Below are positions 1-6,959 of a DNA stretch of 44,536 bases, piece after piece. A program made the position numbers and the translations under genes. The notes below the pieces were generated by a model, which saw only the letters and a list, made by a program, of their open reading frames with translations, searched no databases and was not told the DNA's origin. Numbering within the stretch: the stretch's first letter is position 1; each line of letters starts with the position of its first letter. The stretch is from an uncultured Pelagibacteraceae bacterium (lineage in GTDB: Bacteria > Pseudomonadota > Alphaproteobacteria > Pelagibacterales > AG-422-B15), in assembly GCA_902524285.1 (NCBI GenBank), contig CABZCR010000008.1, positions 1 to 44,536 of the forward strand. Reading direction: 5' to 3'.

Positions 1-1
1 G

Positions 2-103
2 AAGACTGATCGCAAATTTGAACCTGCTATTTCGTTGGACGAGGCAGATCAACAATATAATAGATGGTTAAAAACTGTAAAAGGATTGATTAATAATGGT
101 TGA
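2..103 (+). CDS. C-terminal fragment of a probable FGGY-family sugar/polyol kinase (partial)
   Basis: The frame is open from the left edge to a TGA at 101-103 and gives 33 residues, so only the end of the protein is present. The pattern DRKFEP, then an acidic stretch, then YNRWLKTVKGL resembles the last helix of glycerol-kinase-like FGGY carbohydrate kinases, which usually end in a FxP...Y..W..AV arrangement. The stop overlaps the start of the following aldolase gene by 8 bases, so the two are almost certainly co-transcribed. A sugar kinase followed by a class II aldolase is a logical catabolic pair, but the kinase assignment rests on a short tail and is an inference. Confidence 0.4.
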   Translation, partial: KTDRKFEPAISLDEADQQYNRWLKTVKGLINNG

Positions 104-842
104 TGTAAAAAATAGTGTTTCAAAAGAAGAATGGGAAACAAGGCAAGACTTGGCAGCATTCTATAGAACAATTCCATATTTTGGTTGGGATGATTTAATT
201 TTCACGCACATTTCTGCTAAAGTGCCAGGAGCTGAAGATGAATTTCTAATTAATCCTTACGGATTTTTATTTGATGAAATAACTGCTTCAAACTTGGTGA
301 AAGTTAATTTAAAGGGAAAAATACTTAGTGACACAAATAATTTTATAAATCCTGCAGGATTTACTATTCATAGTGCAATACATGAGTCAAGAGAGGATGC
401 ACATTGTATTGTGCATCTTCACTCAAATGACGGTGTGGCAGTAGCTTCACTGAAAGAGGGTTTGTTGCCTTTATCTCAAACTGGAATGTTAGTAAGAAGT
501 CAAATCGCATATCACGATTATGAAGGAGTTGCACTTTTTGAAGAAGAAAAAGAAAGATTGGTTAAGGATCTTGGTAAAGCGCGTTTAATGATACTTAGAA
601 ATCATGGAACATTGGCTTTAGGTAAAAATGTTGCGGAAGCATTTACAAATATATATTTCTTAGAGAAAGCGTGCTCTTATCAAGTGAGGGCTCTTTCTGG
701 AAATCTTGAATTGAACTACCCCTCAAAGGAGTCAATTGAAACAACAAGACAGCAAGGTGAGGGAAGAGAAATGGCTGCGGCTTTATTATGGCCTGCAGTG
801 AAAAGAAAGATGGAACGATTAGATTCATCTTTTCTTAATTAA
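96..842 (+). CDS. Class II aldolase/adducin family protein
   Basis: A 248-residue cytoplasmic protein of the fuculose-phosphate aldolase/adducin fold. Family zinc ligands are visible: His107 and His109 in VHLHS and His170 in LRNHG. INPYGFLFDEIT and NPAGFTIHSAIH are further family signatures. True members cleave or epimerise phosphorylated sugars, but this adducin-like subgroup is common in alphaproteobacteria with mostly unproven substrates, so no reaction is named. The ATG at 96 lies inside the end of the upstream kinase-like frame, which supports translational coupling. The gene is followed after 23 bases by formate dehydrogenase. Family assignment is sure; the substrate is unknown. Confidence 0.9.
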   Translation: MVDVKNSVSKEEWETRQDLAAFYRTIPYFGWDDLIFTHISAKVPGAEDEFLINPYGFLFDEITASNLVKVNLKGKILSDTNNFINPAGFTIHSAIHESREDAHCIVHLHSNDGVAVASLKEGLLPLSQTGMLVRSQIAYHDYEGVALFEEEKERLVKDLGKARLMILRNHGTLALGKNVAEAFTNIYFLEKACSYQVRALSGNLELNYPSKESIETTRQQGEGREMAAALLWPAVKRKMERLDSSFLN

Positions 843-850
843 TCAAAATA

Positions 851-864
851 AAGAAGGAGATATA
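851..864 (+). promoter_or_regulatory. Strong Shine-Dalgarno site of the formate dehydrogenase gene
   Basis: AAGAAGGAGATATA directly precedes the ATG at 866, with GGAG about seven bases from the start. It is the longest anti-SD match I noticed in the window and contains the same 14 bases as the phage T7 gene 10 leader. It suggests high translation of the dehydrogenase. Confidence 0.8.
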
Positions 865-865
865 A

Positions 866-2065
866 ATGAAAGTATTGTGCATTTTATACGATGATCCAAA
901 AGGGGGAATGCCGGAAAGTTATCCTGTGGAAACTTTGCCAAAAATCGAAAAGTATCCAGATGGACAGACATTACCAACGCCAAAAGGGATAGATTTTAAT
1001 CCGGGAGAATTGCTTGGATGTGTTTCCGGTGAACTAGGCCTAAGAAAATTTCTTGAAGATGCAGGCCATACATTGGTAGTTACTAATGATAAAGATGCTC
1101 CTGGATGCGTAGCAGAAAAAGAACTTGTTGATGCTGATGTAGTAATTTCACAACCTTTCTTTCCATTTTATCTAACAAAAGAACGTATTGCTATGGCTAA
1201 AAATTTAAAAATGGCAATAACTGCTGGTATCGGTTCGGACCACGTAGATTTACAGGCTGCTATGGATAATAAAATAGATGTAATGGAAGTTACCTTTTGT
1301 AATTCAAGGTCCGTAGCTGAGCATATTGTGATGATGATTTTATCTTTGGTTAGAGATTATCATAACCAATACCGAATTATTAATGAGGGTGGGTGGAATA
1401 TTGCAGATGCAGTACAAAGATCATACGACCTTGAAGGTATGCATGTAGGTACAGTTGCTGCTGGAAGAATAGGCTTAGATGCATTAAGAAAACTTAAGCA
1501 TTTTGATGTTCATATGCATTATTTTGACAGACATAGACTACCAGAGTCAGTAGAAAAAGAATTGAATTTGACTTTTCATGACTCAGTTGAGTCAATGGTA
1601 GGAGTATGTGATGTTGTTACAATCAATTGTCCACTTCACCCTGAAACTGAAAATCTATTTGACGATGAGATGATCGGTAAAATGAAAAAGGGAGCATATA
1701 TTGTAAATACTGCACGTGGTAAAATCTGTAATCGAGATGCAATTGCCCGCGCATTAGAGTCTGGTCAATTAAGTGGCTACGCTGGTGATGTATGGTTTCC
1801 ACAACCTGCTCCAAATGATCACGTGTGGAGAACGATGCCAAATCATGGAATGACTCCACACACTTCAGGAACTTCGCTATCAGCACAAGCAAGATACGCA
1901 GCTGGTGTTAGGGAAATTCTTGAATGCTTTTTTGCTGGAGAGGTTCAAAGAACGGAATACACAATTGTTAAAGATGGCTCACTTGCTGGAACAGGCGCTC
2001 ACTCTTATAGCAAGGGTTCTGCTACAAGTGGTTCCGAAGAAGCGGCAAAATATAAGAGAAAATAG
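866..2065 (+). CDS. fdh: NAD-dependent formate dehydrogenase
   Basis: A 399-residue D-2-hydroxyacid dehydrogenase-superfamily enzyme that oxidises formate to CO2 with NAD+, without metal or cofactor cluster. It aligns almost without gaps to the Pseudomonas sp. 101 enzyme, including the C-terminal extension (GTGAHSYSKG). The known active-site residues fall at the same numbers: Asn146, Arg284 and His332. Asp221 in YFDRHRLPES is the residue linked to NAD+ rather than NADP+ preference, and the nucleotide loop is VAAGRIG. It would supply NADH from formate released in one-carbon metabolism. A strong ribosome site precedes it and a hairpin follows the stop. Identification is very secure. Confidence 0.96.
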   Translation: MKVLCILYDDPKGGMPESYPVETLPKIEKYPDGQTLPTPKGIDFNPGELLGCVSGELGLRKFLEDAGHTLVVTNDKDAPGCVAEKELVDADVVISQPFFPFYLTKERIAMAKNLKMAITAGIGSDHVDLQAAMDNKIDVMEVTFCNSRSVAEHIVMMILSLVRDYHNQYRIINEGGWNIADAVQRSYDLEGMHVGTVAAGRIGLDALRKLKHFDVHMHYFDRHRLPESVEKELNLTFHDSVESMVGVCDVVTINCPLHPETENLFDDEMIGKMKKGAYIVNTARGKICNRDAIARALESGQLSGYAGDVWFPQPAPNDHVWRTMPNHGMTPHTSGTSLSAQARYAAGVREILECFFAGEVQRTEYTIVKDGSLAGTGAHSYSKGSATSGSEEAAKYKRK

Positions 2066-2081
2066 TCTAAATTTTATATTG

Positions 2082-2101
2082 GGACGGAGTAAATTCCGTC
2101 C
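2082..2101 (+). terminator. Stem-loop after formate dehydrogenase (possible terminator)
   Basis: GGACGGA and TCCGTCC form a perfect 7-bp stem around a six-base loop, 16 bases after the fdh stop. This is GC-rich for the locus. The downstream tract is mixed A/T rather than a clean T run, so termination may be weak. It could instead protect the 3' end of the upstream message. Confidence 0.45.
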
Positions 2102-2115
2102 TATATAATATAAAT

Positions 2116-2736
2116 ATGCTAGGTGTATTTAAAAATTATTTTTCACACTCAACCATTTATGGCTTCTTAACAATGGCAGTTGTTGGAATATACTACATTG
2201 TTTCAAACGGACTGTTATCTGAATATTTATTCTGGTTTTTTATACCTATTATTCTAGCTCCTTTTTATGAATGGTATGTTCATAAGTATCAACTACATAG
2301 AGAGCTTACAAAAAAGAAAGGTTGGTACAGAAGATATCAAATTATACTACACCATGGACACCACAGAGATCCTGATAATATTAAACTACAATTTGCGCCT
2401 TGGAGATACCTAATCTATACATATGGACAAGTATATTTGCTCTATTCACTTATACTTTGGAGCTTTCCTGCAGCAATGGTACCTTTTACAGGCCATCTAG
2501 TTTACCACTTGTGGTATGAATGGATACATTTGGCTCATCATTCTAGAGAGTATAAACCTTTTTCAATAATTGGAAAAAAATTGAGAGATGCTCATATGAG
2601 TCATCATTTTCATAATGAGAATTATAACTGGGGCATTACAAATATGATCGGTGATTATTTCTTTAGAACTCTAAAGGACAATAAATCCATTAAGAAAAGT
2701 GCTACTGCAAAGTCTATAGCGGGTTATACAGATTAA
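2116..2736 (+). CDS. Fatty acid hydroxylase/sterol desaturase-family membrane di-iron enzyme
   Basis: A 206-residue integral membrane protein with hydrophobic segments near residues 15-31 and 37-50 and more around 110-140. It carries the histidine clusters of the superfamily: HKYQLH (56-61), HHGHH (79-83), HLAHH and HMSHHFHNEN, which bind a non-heme di-iron centre and hydroxylate lipid or carotenoid substrates with O2. Its short length and HHxHH spacing resemble fatty-acid and beta-carotene hydroxylases; the substrate cannot be told. The ATG at 2116 is seven bases after a TATAAT-like sequence, so the message could be nearly leaderless. The gene ends five bases before the tRNA-Thr fragment. 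Confidence 0.88.
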   Translation: MLGVFKNYFSHSTIYGFLTMAVVGIYYIVSNGLLSEYLFWFFIPIILAPFYEWYVHKYQLHRELTKKKGWYRRYQIILHHGHHRDPDNIKLQFAPWRYLIYTYGQVYLLYSLILWSFPAAMVPFTGHLVYHLWYEWIHLAHHSREYKPFSIIGKKLRDAHMSHHFHNENYNWGITNMIGDYFFRTLKDNKSIKKSATAKSIAGYTD

Positions 2737-2741
2737 ATCAA

Positions 2742-2793
2742 TGGTGTCCCCACACGAACTTGAACCGCGAACCTATTGATTACAAATCAATTG
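2742..2793 (-). repeat. Partial tRNA-Thr copy (anticodon arm to CCA), possible attachment-site remnant
   Basis: These 52 bases match 3143-3194, the 3' half of the complete tRNA-Thr, with only two differences (2747 and 2757) and the same orientation. The copy runs from the 5' side of the anticodon stem through the T arm and acceptor strand to the encoded CCA. Similarity stops sharply where the D arm should begin, so no functional tRNA can be made. Tyrosine-recombinase elements that integrate in tRNA 3' halves leave exactly this kind of copy on the distal side. A decayed tandem tRNA duplicate is the alternative. Confidence 0.9.
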
Positions 2794-2837
2794 GTCGATA
2801 TACTATTTAGTTATTATTAAAAAATATGGAGTAATAA

Positions 2838-3110
2838 ATGTTTGTATCTTTTACCGATTGGGAATTCGACGGAAATATTGAAAATGCCGTTGAAAATATG
2901 AAAGGTTTTTGGCCTGAGATGAAAAAGCATGGAGCAACTAATATGCGCGCAACAGTCACGGGCGAAAAAACACTTAGAACGATGACTATTTGGAGTAGCG
3001 AAGAACAAATGAAAGCTAACATCGATGAAATTAGAGCAGCGGCTGCTAAAGCTGTAGGAATGACCACAACAGATGGAATGATGGGTACAATCGCAGTCGA
3101 GCTTGAATGA
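2838..3110 (+). CDS. Orphan small protein, possibly of the dimeric alpha/beta-barrel type
   Basis: A 90-residue soluble protein with no signal peptide or membrane segment. It begins MFVSFTDWEF and contains MTIWSSEEQMKAN followed by an Ala-rich helix (IRAAAAKAVG) and a closing strand GTIAVELE. The strand-helix-strand-strand-helix order and the WxSEEQMKA phrase recall antibiotic-biosynthesis-monooxygenase-like (ABM) ferredoxin folds, but I do not recognise a specific family. A GGAG site lies seven bases before the ATG. It is the only gene between the tRNA-Thr fragment and the intact tRNA-Thr, so it may be cargo of a former integrated element. Function is unknown. Confidence 0.65.
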   Translation: MFVSFTDWEFDGNIENAVENMKGFWPEMKKHGATNMRATVTGEKTLRTMTIWSSEEQMKANIDEIRAAAAKAVGMTTTDGMMGTIAVELE

Positions 3111-3142
3111 TTAATTAATCAGAAGCAGTTTTTATAATTAAG

Positions 3143-3218
3143 TGGTGCCCCCACACGGACTTGAACCGCGAACCTATTGATTACAAATCAATTGCTCTAC
3201 CAATTGAGCTATAGGGGC
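3143..3218 (-). tRNA. tRNA-Thr(UGU)
   Basis: A 76-nt cloverleaf on the minus strand. The acceptor is GCCCCTA/TGGGGGC with one G-T pair, discriminator A and an encoded CCA at 3143-3145. The anticodon loop TTTGTAA gives UGU, decoding ACA/ACG. The D arm reads GCTC...GAGC and the T loop TTCAAGT. Its 3' half is duplicated 349 bases downstream in the direction of tRNA transcription. Confidence 0.97.
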
Positions 3219-3280
3219 AACTAATAAAACTTTTAAATTTTTAAGTTTTAATTGTCTATAATTATTTGTAAAATGCGACT

Positions 3281-3379
3281 ATGAAAAAATTCTTAGATTT
3301 TATTGGTGGCCAAATTGCTTTAGCTTATTTAGTAGTTTTCTTTATTCTAGTAATCTCAATGATAGCTCTAGCTTTTTAA
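3281..3379 (+). CDS. Putative single-pass membrane microprotein (32 residues)
   Basis: The ATG at 3281 opens a 32-codon frame starting MKKFLDFIGG and followed by about 20 uninterrupted hydrophobic residues (ALAYLVVFFILVISM), ending at TAA 3377-3379. Two lysines, a short linker and one helix would give a small inner-membrane protein. A TATAAT box at 3257-3262 sits at the right distance for a transcript starting just before the ATG, but I see no clear -35 or ribosome site. Its end overlaps the end of rlmB, on the opposite strand, by 12 bases. I recognise no family. Confidence 0.4.
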   Translation: MKKFLDFIGGQIALAYLVVFFILVISMIALAF

Positions 3380-4141
3380 ATTTATATTTGAAATATAGAA
3401 CATCATTATAGCTGCTGTATTTGATACATTTAAACTTTCAAGATTATCACTTATTTTTATCTTAAGATTTTCGTCACACAGTGAATCCGTGATCTTTCTC
3501 ATTCCTTTGTTCTCTGAACCTAAAACAAAAACAATTTTTTTTGGAAATTTTATATCTGTTATTAAGCTTTTAGCTTTCATGTCTAAGCCATAAATCCAAT
3601 AACCATTATCTTTTAACATTTTTATACAAGAGCTTATATTTTGGATTTTTGTAAATGGGACTTTATCTATGGCACTAGATGCTGTTTTTGTTAAAAATGA
3701 ATTTTCAGTTACTGAATTATTGTTTGTCAATATTATACCATCAATGTTAAATGCGAGAGCAGATCTAAATATTGCACCAACATTTTGTGGATCATCCAGT
3801 TGATCCAATAAAAAGATAATAGATTTTTCATCATTTATACTTTTGATAAAATCAGAGAGTTGGGGTGTTTGTATTTTTTCTACTCTTAAACAAATTCCTT
3901 GATGATTTGAGATGCCCTTCAAAAGCAAGTCAATTTCATCTCTAGTTTTTTTAATGCACATGACATTTATATTTTCTAGTTTTATTTCATTTTTGAGTTT
4001 TTTTTCAGCTTCAGATGTCAAATAAACTTCGTATTTAACTCTATTCTTATTCATTAGAGCCCCAACCACAGCATGATGGCCGTATATCCAGTAATCAGAA
4101 TTTTGCCGTTTTTTTGGGAGTTTTTTTGATCTCTTGTTCAT
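3368..4141 (-). CDS. rlmB: 23S rRNA 2'-O-ribose methyltransferase RlmB (SpoU/TrmH family)
   Basis: A 257-residue SPOUT-class methyltransferase that methylates the ribose of the P-loop guanosine in 23S rRNA. The N-terminal substrate-binding domain starts at YWIYGHHAVVGAL. The C-terminal knot carries the three SpoU motifs: LDQLDDPQNVGAIFRSA, FVLGSENKGMRKI and SLNVSNTAAIMMFY. The start is chosen at ATG 4141; a GTG one codon earlier is possible, and GAGG lies unusually close to either. The basic N-terminus (KRSKKLPKKRQN) fits an RNA-binding role. It lies between tRNA-Thr and tRNA-Tyr, in the opposite direction to the ribosomal run. Confidence 0.93.
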   Translation of the reverse strand: MNKRSKKLPKKRQNSDYWIYGHHAVVGALMNKNRVKYEVYLTSEAEKKLKNEIKLENINVMCIKKTRDEIDLLLKGISNHQGICLRVEKIQTPQLSDFIKSINDEKSIIFLLDQLDDPQNVGAIFRSALAFNIDGIILTNNNSVTENSFLTKTASSAIDKVPFTKIQNISSCIKMLKDNGYWIYGLDMKAKSLITDIKFPKKIVFVLGSENKGMRKITDSLCDENLKIKISDNLESLNVSNTAAIMMFYISNINLKS

Positions 4142-4196
4142 CACCTCGATAATTTAACATTTATAATTTATTTGGGTTCAAAAATATTAATATTTA

Positions 4197-4225
4197 TTGA
4201 TTTAGGGTCTTTTTTTCCATATAAG
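4197..4225 (+). promoter_or_regulatory. Promoter of the tRNA-Tyr/tRNA-Gly/tuf transcript
   Basis: TTGATT (4197-4202) and TATAAG (4220-4225) are separated by exactly 17 bases and followed by the locally GC-rich discriminator TCACCCC. The likely start is near 4232, about 60 bases before tRNA-Tyr. The leader holds a short dyad TAGACT-A-AGTCTA at 4244-4256. A GC-rich discriminator is typical of growth-rate and ppGpp-controlled stable RNA promoters. Confidence 0.7.
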
Positions 4226-4291
4226 TCACCCCTTAAGGTTCTATAGACTAAGTCTAGGGAAACTTATCTTGAGATGTTGAAAACTATCTCG

Positions 4292-4376
4292 GGAGGGGTG
4301 CCCGAGTGGTTAAAGGGGACGGGCTGTAAACCCGTTAGCTATGCTTACGTTGGTTCGAATCCAACCCCCTCCACCA
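4292..4376 (+). tRNA. tRNA-Tyr(GUA)
   Basis: An 85-nt class II tRNA with acceptor GGAGGGG/CCCCTCC, anticodon loop CTGTAAA giving GUA, a long variable arm (TAGCTATGCTTAC) and T arm GTTGG-TTCGAAT-CCAAC. Discriminator A and CCA (4374-4376) are encoded. A 12-bp palindrome TAAGGTACCTTA (4380-4391) lies in the spacer to tRNA-Gly. Confidence 0.97.
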
Positions 4377-4410
4377 CGTTAAGGTACCTTAGGGTAGCTT
4401 GAAGGAATAA

Positions 4411-4484
4411 GCGGGTGTAGCTTAGTGGTAAAGCTCCAGCCTTCCAAGCTGATTACGAGGGTTCGATTCCCTTCACCCGCTCCA
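4411..4484 (+). tRNA. tRNA-Gly(UCC)
   Basis: A 74-nt cloverleaf with acceptor GCGGGTG/CACCCGC, anticodon loop CTTCCAA giving UCC, T loop TTCGATT, discriminator T and encoded CCA at 4482-4484. It lies 34 bases after tRNA-Tyr and 36 before tuf, so it is processed from the same precursor. The Tyr-Gly(UCC)-tuf order matches the E. coli tufB operon. Confidence 0.97.
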
Positions 4485-4520
4485 AAATAACGAAGACTAA
4501 AAACTGAGAGGAACAAAAAA

Positions 4521-5711
4521 ATGGCTAAAGAAAAATTCGATCGTAGTAAACCACACTGTAATGTAGGTACTATAGGTCACGTGGATCATGGTAAAACAAC
4601 TTTGACCGCGGCAATAACAAAAGTATTATCAGAATCAGGTGGAGCAGAATTTACAGCATATGATGCAATCGATAAGGCTCCAGAAGAAAAAGAACGTGGA
4701 ATTACAATTTCTACGGCTCATGTTGAATACACAACAGATGCAAGACACTATGCACACGTTGACTGCCCAGGACACGCTGACTATGTAAAAAATATGATTA
4801 CAGGTGCTGCGCAAATGGATGGGGCAATATTAGTTGTGAACGCTGCAGATGGACCAATGCCACAAACTAGAGAGCATATACTTCTTGCACGTCAGGTTGG
4901 TGTTCCAGCAATAGTTGTTTATTTGAATAAAGTAGATCAAGTTGATGATGCAGAATTATTAGAGCTTGTTGAAGTTGAGATCAGAGATATTCTCAATGAA
5001 TATGAGTTTCCAGGTGACACTACTCCAATAGTTAAAGGTTCAGCTTTGGCAGCAGTAGAGAGTAGAGATGATGAAATTGGAAAAAATTCAATTGTGGAAC
5101 TTATGAAAGCTGTAGACGATCATATACCTCAACCTGAGCGTGATAAGGATAAGCCATTCCTTATGCCGATTGAGGATGTATTTTCAATATCTGGACGTGG
5201 TACTGTTTGTACTGGAAGAGTTGAAAGTGGTATCGTTAAAGTAGGTGAAGAGCTTGAAATAGTTGGTATTAAAGAAACTCAAAAAACAACCTGTACTGGA
5301 GTTGAGATGTTCCGAAAACTTTTAGATACTGGTGAAGCAGGTGATAATATCGGTGCACTTTTAAGAGGCATTGAGAGAGACCAAGTTGAAAGAGGTCAAG
5401 TTCTTGCACATGTTGGCTCAATCACGCCACATACTAAATTTAAATGTGAAGCTTATGTATTAAAAAAAGAAGAGGGCGGCAGACATACCCCTTTCTTTAC
5501 AAATTATCGTCCGCAGTTTTATTTTAGAACTACTGACGTTACTGGAGTCTGTAAGCTTCCTGATGGAACTGAGATGGTTATGCCTGGTGACAATATTGCA
5601 ATGGAAATTGAGCTTATTGCACCAATTGCTATGGATAAAGGTGTGCGTTTTGCAATTCGTGAAGGTGGACGTACAGTTGGATCAGGCGTTGTAACAGAAA
5701 TTATCTCATAA
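4521..5711 (+). CDS. tuf: Elongation factor Tu
   Basis: A 396-residue GTPase that delivers aminoacyl-tRNA to the ribosome. The P-loop GHVDHGKT is at residues 19-26; the switch region [15 protein letters not shown] and the base-binding NKVD follow in order. Domains 2 and 3 are complete and end VVTEIIS. GAGAGGAA lies about ten bases before the ATG. It is transcribed behind tRNA-Tyr and tRNA-Gly, and its stop is four bases before tRNA-Trp, so mRNA processing and tRNA maturation must be linked. No second tuf occurs in the window, including the usual site after fusA. Confidence 0.99.
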   Translation: MAKEKFDRSKPHCNVGTIGHVDHGKTTLTAAITKVLSESGGAEFTAYDAIDKAPEEKERGITISTAHVEYTTDARHYAHVDCPGHADYVKNMITGAAQMDGAILVVNAADGPMPQTREHILLARQVGVPAIVVYLNKVDQVDDAELLELVEVEIRDILNEYEFPGDTTPIVKGSALAAVESRDDEIGKNSIVELMKAVDDHIPQPERDKDKPFLMPIEDVFSISGRGTVCTGRVESGIVKVGEELEIVGIKETQKTTCTGVEMFRKLLDTGEAGDNIGALLRGIERDQVERGQVLAHVGSITPHTKFKCEAYVLKKEEGGRHTPFFTNYRPQFYFRTTDVTGVCKLPDGTEMVMPGDNIAMEIELIAPIAMDKGVRFAIREGGRTVGSGVVTEIIS

Positions 5712-5715
5712 CTGG

Positions 5716-5791
5716 AGGAGTGTAGCTCAACTGGTAGAGCACCGGTCTCCAAAACCGGGGGTTGGGGGTTCGAGTCCCTTCGCTCCTGCCA
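5716..5791 (+). tRNA. tRNA-Trp(CCA)
   Basis: A 76-nt cloverleaf with acceptor AGGAGTG/CGCTCCT, anticodon loop CTCCAAA giving CCA, T loop TTCGAGT, discriminator G and encoded 3' CCA at 5789-5791. It is inserted between tuf and secE, a placement also seen in other bacterial lineages. Confidence 0.97.
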
Positions 5792-5807
5792 CTTAAGGTA
5801 AATTTTT

Positions 5808-5996
5808 ATGAAACCATTTAAGTTTTTTCAAGAAGTTAGAAGAGAAGGGAGTAAAGTCACTTGGCCTACTTCCAGGGAAACACTAACTGGTTCTGTCATG
5901 GTTGTACTAATCACTGCTTTTGCAGCAGTTTTTTTTCTCATAATCGATCAGATTTTCAGTTTTGGGCTAGATAAACTTATAGGAGTTGCTGTTTGA
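5808..5996 (+). CDS. secE: Preprotein translocase subunit SecE
   Basis: A 62-residue single-span SecE of the short type common outside the enterics. The amphipathic N-terminal helix carries the conserved EVRREGSKVTWPTSRET phrase (residues 9-25) and is followed by one membrane helix at about 29-50. It clamps SecY, encoded later in this window, in the SecYEG channel. The start follows AAGGTA at 5795-5800. The stop is one base before the nusG ATG. Confidence 0.96.
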   Translation: MKPFKFFQEVRREGSKVTWPTSRETLTGSVMVVLITAFAAVFFLIIDQIFSFGLDKLIGVAV

Positions 5997-5997
5997 A

Positions 5998-6531
5998 ATG
6001 TCACATAAATGGTACATAGTACATGCCTACTCTGGTTTTGAAAAAAAAGTTGCCGCAGCAATTTTAGACAAGGCAAAAACAAAAAATATCGAGTCTGCTT
6101 TCAGTGAAATCATTGTTCCAACTGAAGAGGTTGTTGAAGTAAAAAAAGGAAAAAAGAGAAATGCTGAAAGAAAATTTTTTCCAGGCTATGTGCTAACTAA
6201 AATGGAGATGACTGATGAAACATATCATATGGTTAAGGCTTTACCAAAAGTAAGCGGCTTTCTTGGCCACACACAGGGAAAGCCATCAGCAGTCCCTGAG
6301 AGTGAGATAAATAAGATTTTACAAGATATTGAAGAAGGTGTAACTAGTCCTAAACCATCTATTACTTTTGAAGTTGGAGAGCAAGTTAGAGTGAGTGATG
6401 GACCATTCGCTTCTTTCAATGGCTTAATTGAAGAGATAGATGAAGAAAGAGCGCGAGTGAAAGTATCTGTATCTATATTTGGCAGATCTACACCTGTAGA
6501 ATTAGAATATACACAAGTAGAGAAAGCATAA
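5998..6531 (+). CDS. nusG: Transcription termination/antitermination factor NusG
   Basis: A 177-residue protein with an NGN domain ([15 protein letters not shown] at residues 4-18, [12 protein letters not shown]) and a C-terminal KOW domain ([17 protein letters not shown]). It binds RNA polymerase, suppresses pausing and bridges to Rho or ribosomal S10. I start at ATG 5998 because an upstream in-frame TTG at 5986 would lie inside secE and add only LFE-type residues; AGGAG at 5981-5985 is 12 bases upstream. It overlaps rplK by one base. Confidence 0.97.
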   Translation: MSHKWYIVHAYSGFEKKVAAAILDKAKTKNIESAFSEIIVPTEEVVEVKKGKKRNAERKFFPGYVLTKMEMTDETYHMVKALPKVSGFLGHTQGKPSAVPESEINKILQDIEEGVTSPKPSITFEVGEQVRVSDGPFASFNGLIEEIDEERARVKVSVSIFGRSTPVELEYTQVEKA

Positions 6532-6959
6532 TGGCAAAAGAGATTGAAGGCACATTAAAATTACAAGTTCCTGCAGGACAGGCAAATCCCTCACCACCAG
6601 TTGGACCTGCTCTGGGCCAAAGAGGCATTAATATTATGGACTTTTGCAAAATGTTTAATGACAAAAGTAAAAATGAACAACCAGGTGTTATGCTGCCTGT
6701 TGTAGTTACCTACTTTACGGACAAGAGTTTTACAATGGATATAAAACTTCCACCCGCGTCATTCTTTATTAAAGAGACTCTAAAAATAAAAAAAGGATCA
6801 AAGGAACCTGGTAGGGATATAATAAAAACTATTTCAATTAAACAATGTGAGGAAATAGCATCTAAGAAATTAAAAGATTTAAATGCTAACACAGTAGAGC
6901 AAGGTGTTAAAATAATCGTTGGATCTGCAAAGTCGATGGGTATAGAGGTAACAGGTTAA
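6531..6959 (+). CDS. rplK: 50S ribosomal protein L11
   Basis: A 142-residue protein with the proline-rich N-terminal signature [20 protein letters not shown] and the C-terminal rRNA-binding domain ending in [10 protein letters not shown]11 forms the GTPase-associated centre and is needed for RelA activation. It is joined to nusG and rplA by single-base TAATG overlaps, so translation of the three is coupled. Confidence 0.98.
   Translation: MAKEIEGTLKLQVPAGQANPSPPVGPALGQRGINIMDFCKMFNDKSKNEQPGVMLPVVVTYFTDKSFTMDIKLPPASFFIKETLKIKKGSKEPGRDIIKTISIKQCEEIASKKLKDLNANTVEQGVKIIVGSAKSMGIEVTG

Noticed and set aside
2807-3067. An 86-codon hydrophobic reading frame on the minus strand opposite the 90-residue orphan gene
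   Set aside because: It has no ribosome site, lies wholly antisense to a better-supported gene, and its composition is what the complement of an Ala-rich helix gives.
4244-4256. Short dyad TAGACT-A-AGTCTA in the leader before tRNA-Tyr, considered as an operator
   Set aside because: The arms touch with a one-base centre so no RNA hairpin can form, and a 13-base dyad of this kind arises easily by chance.
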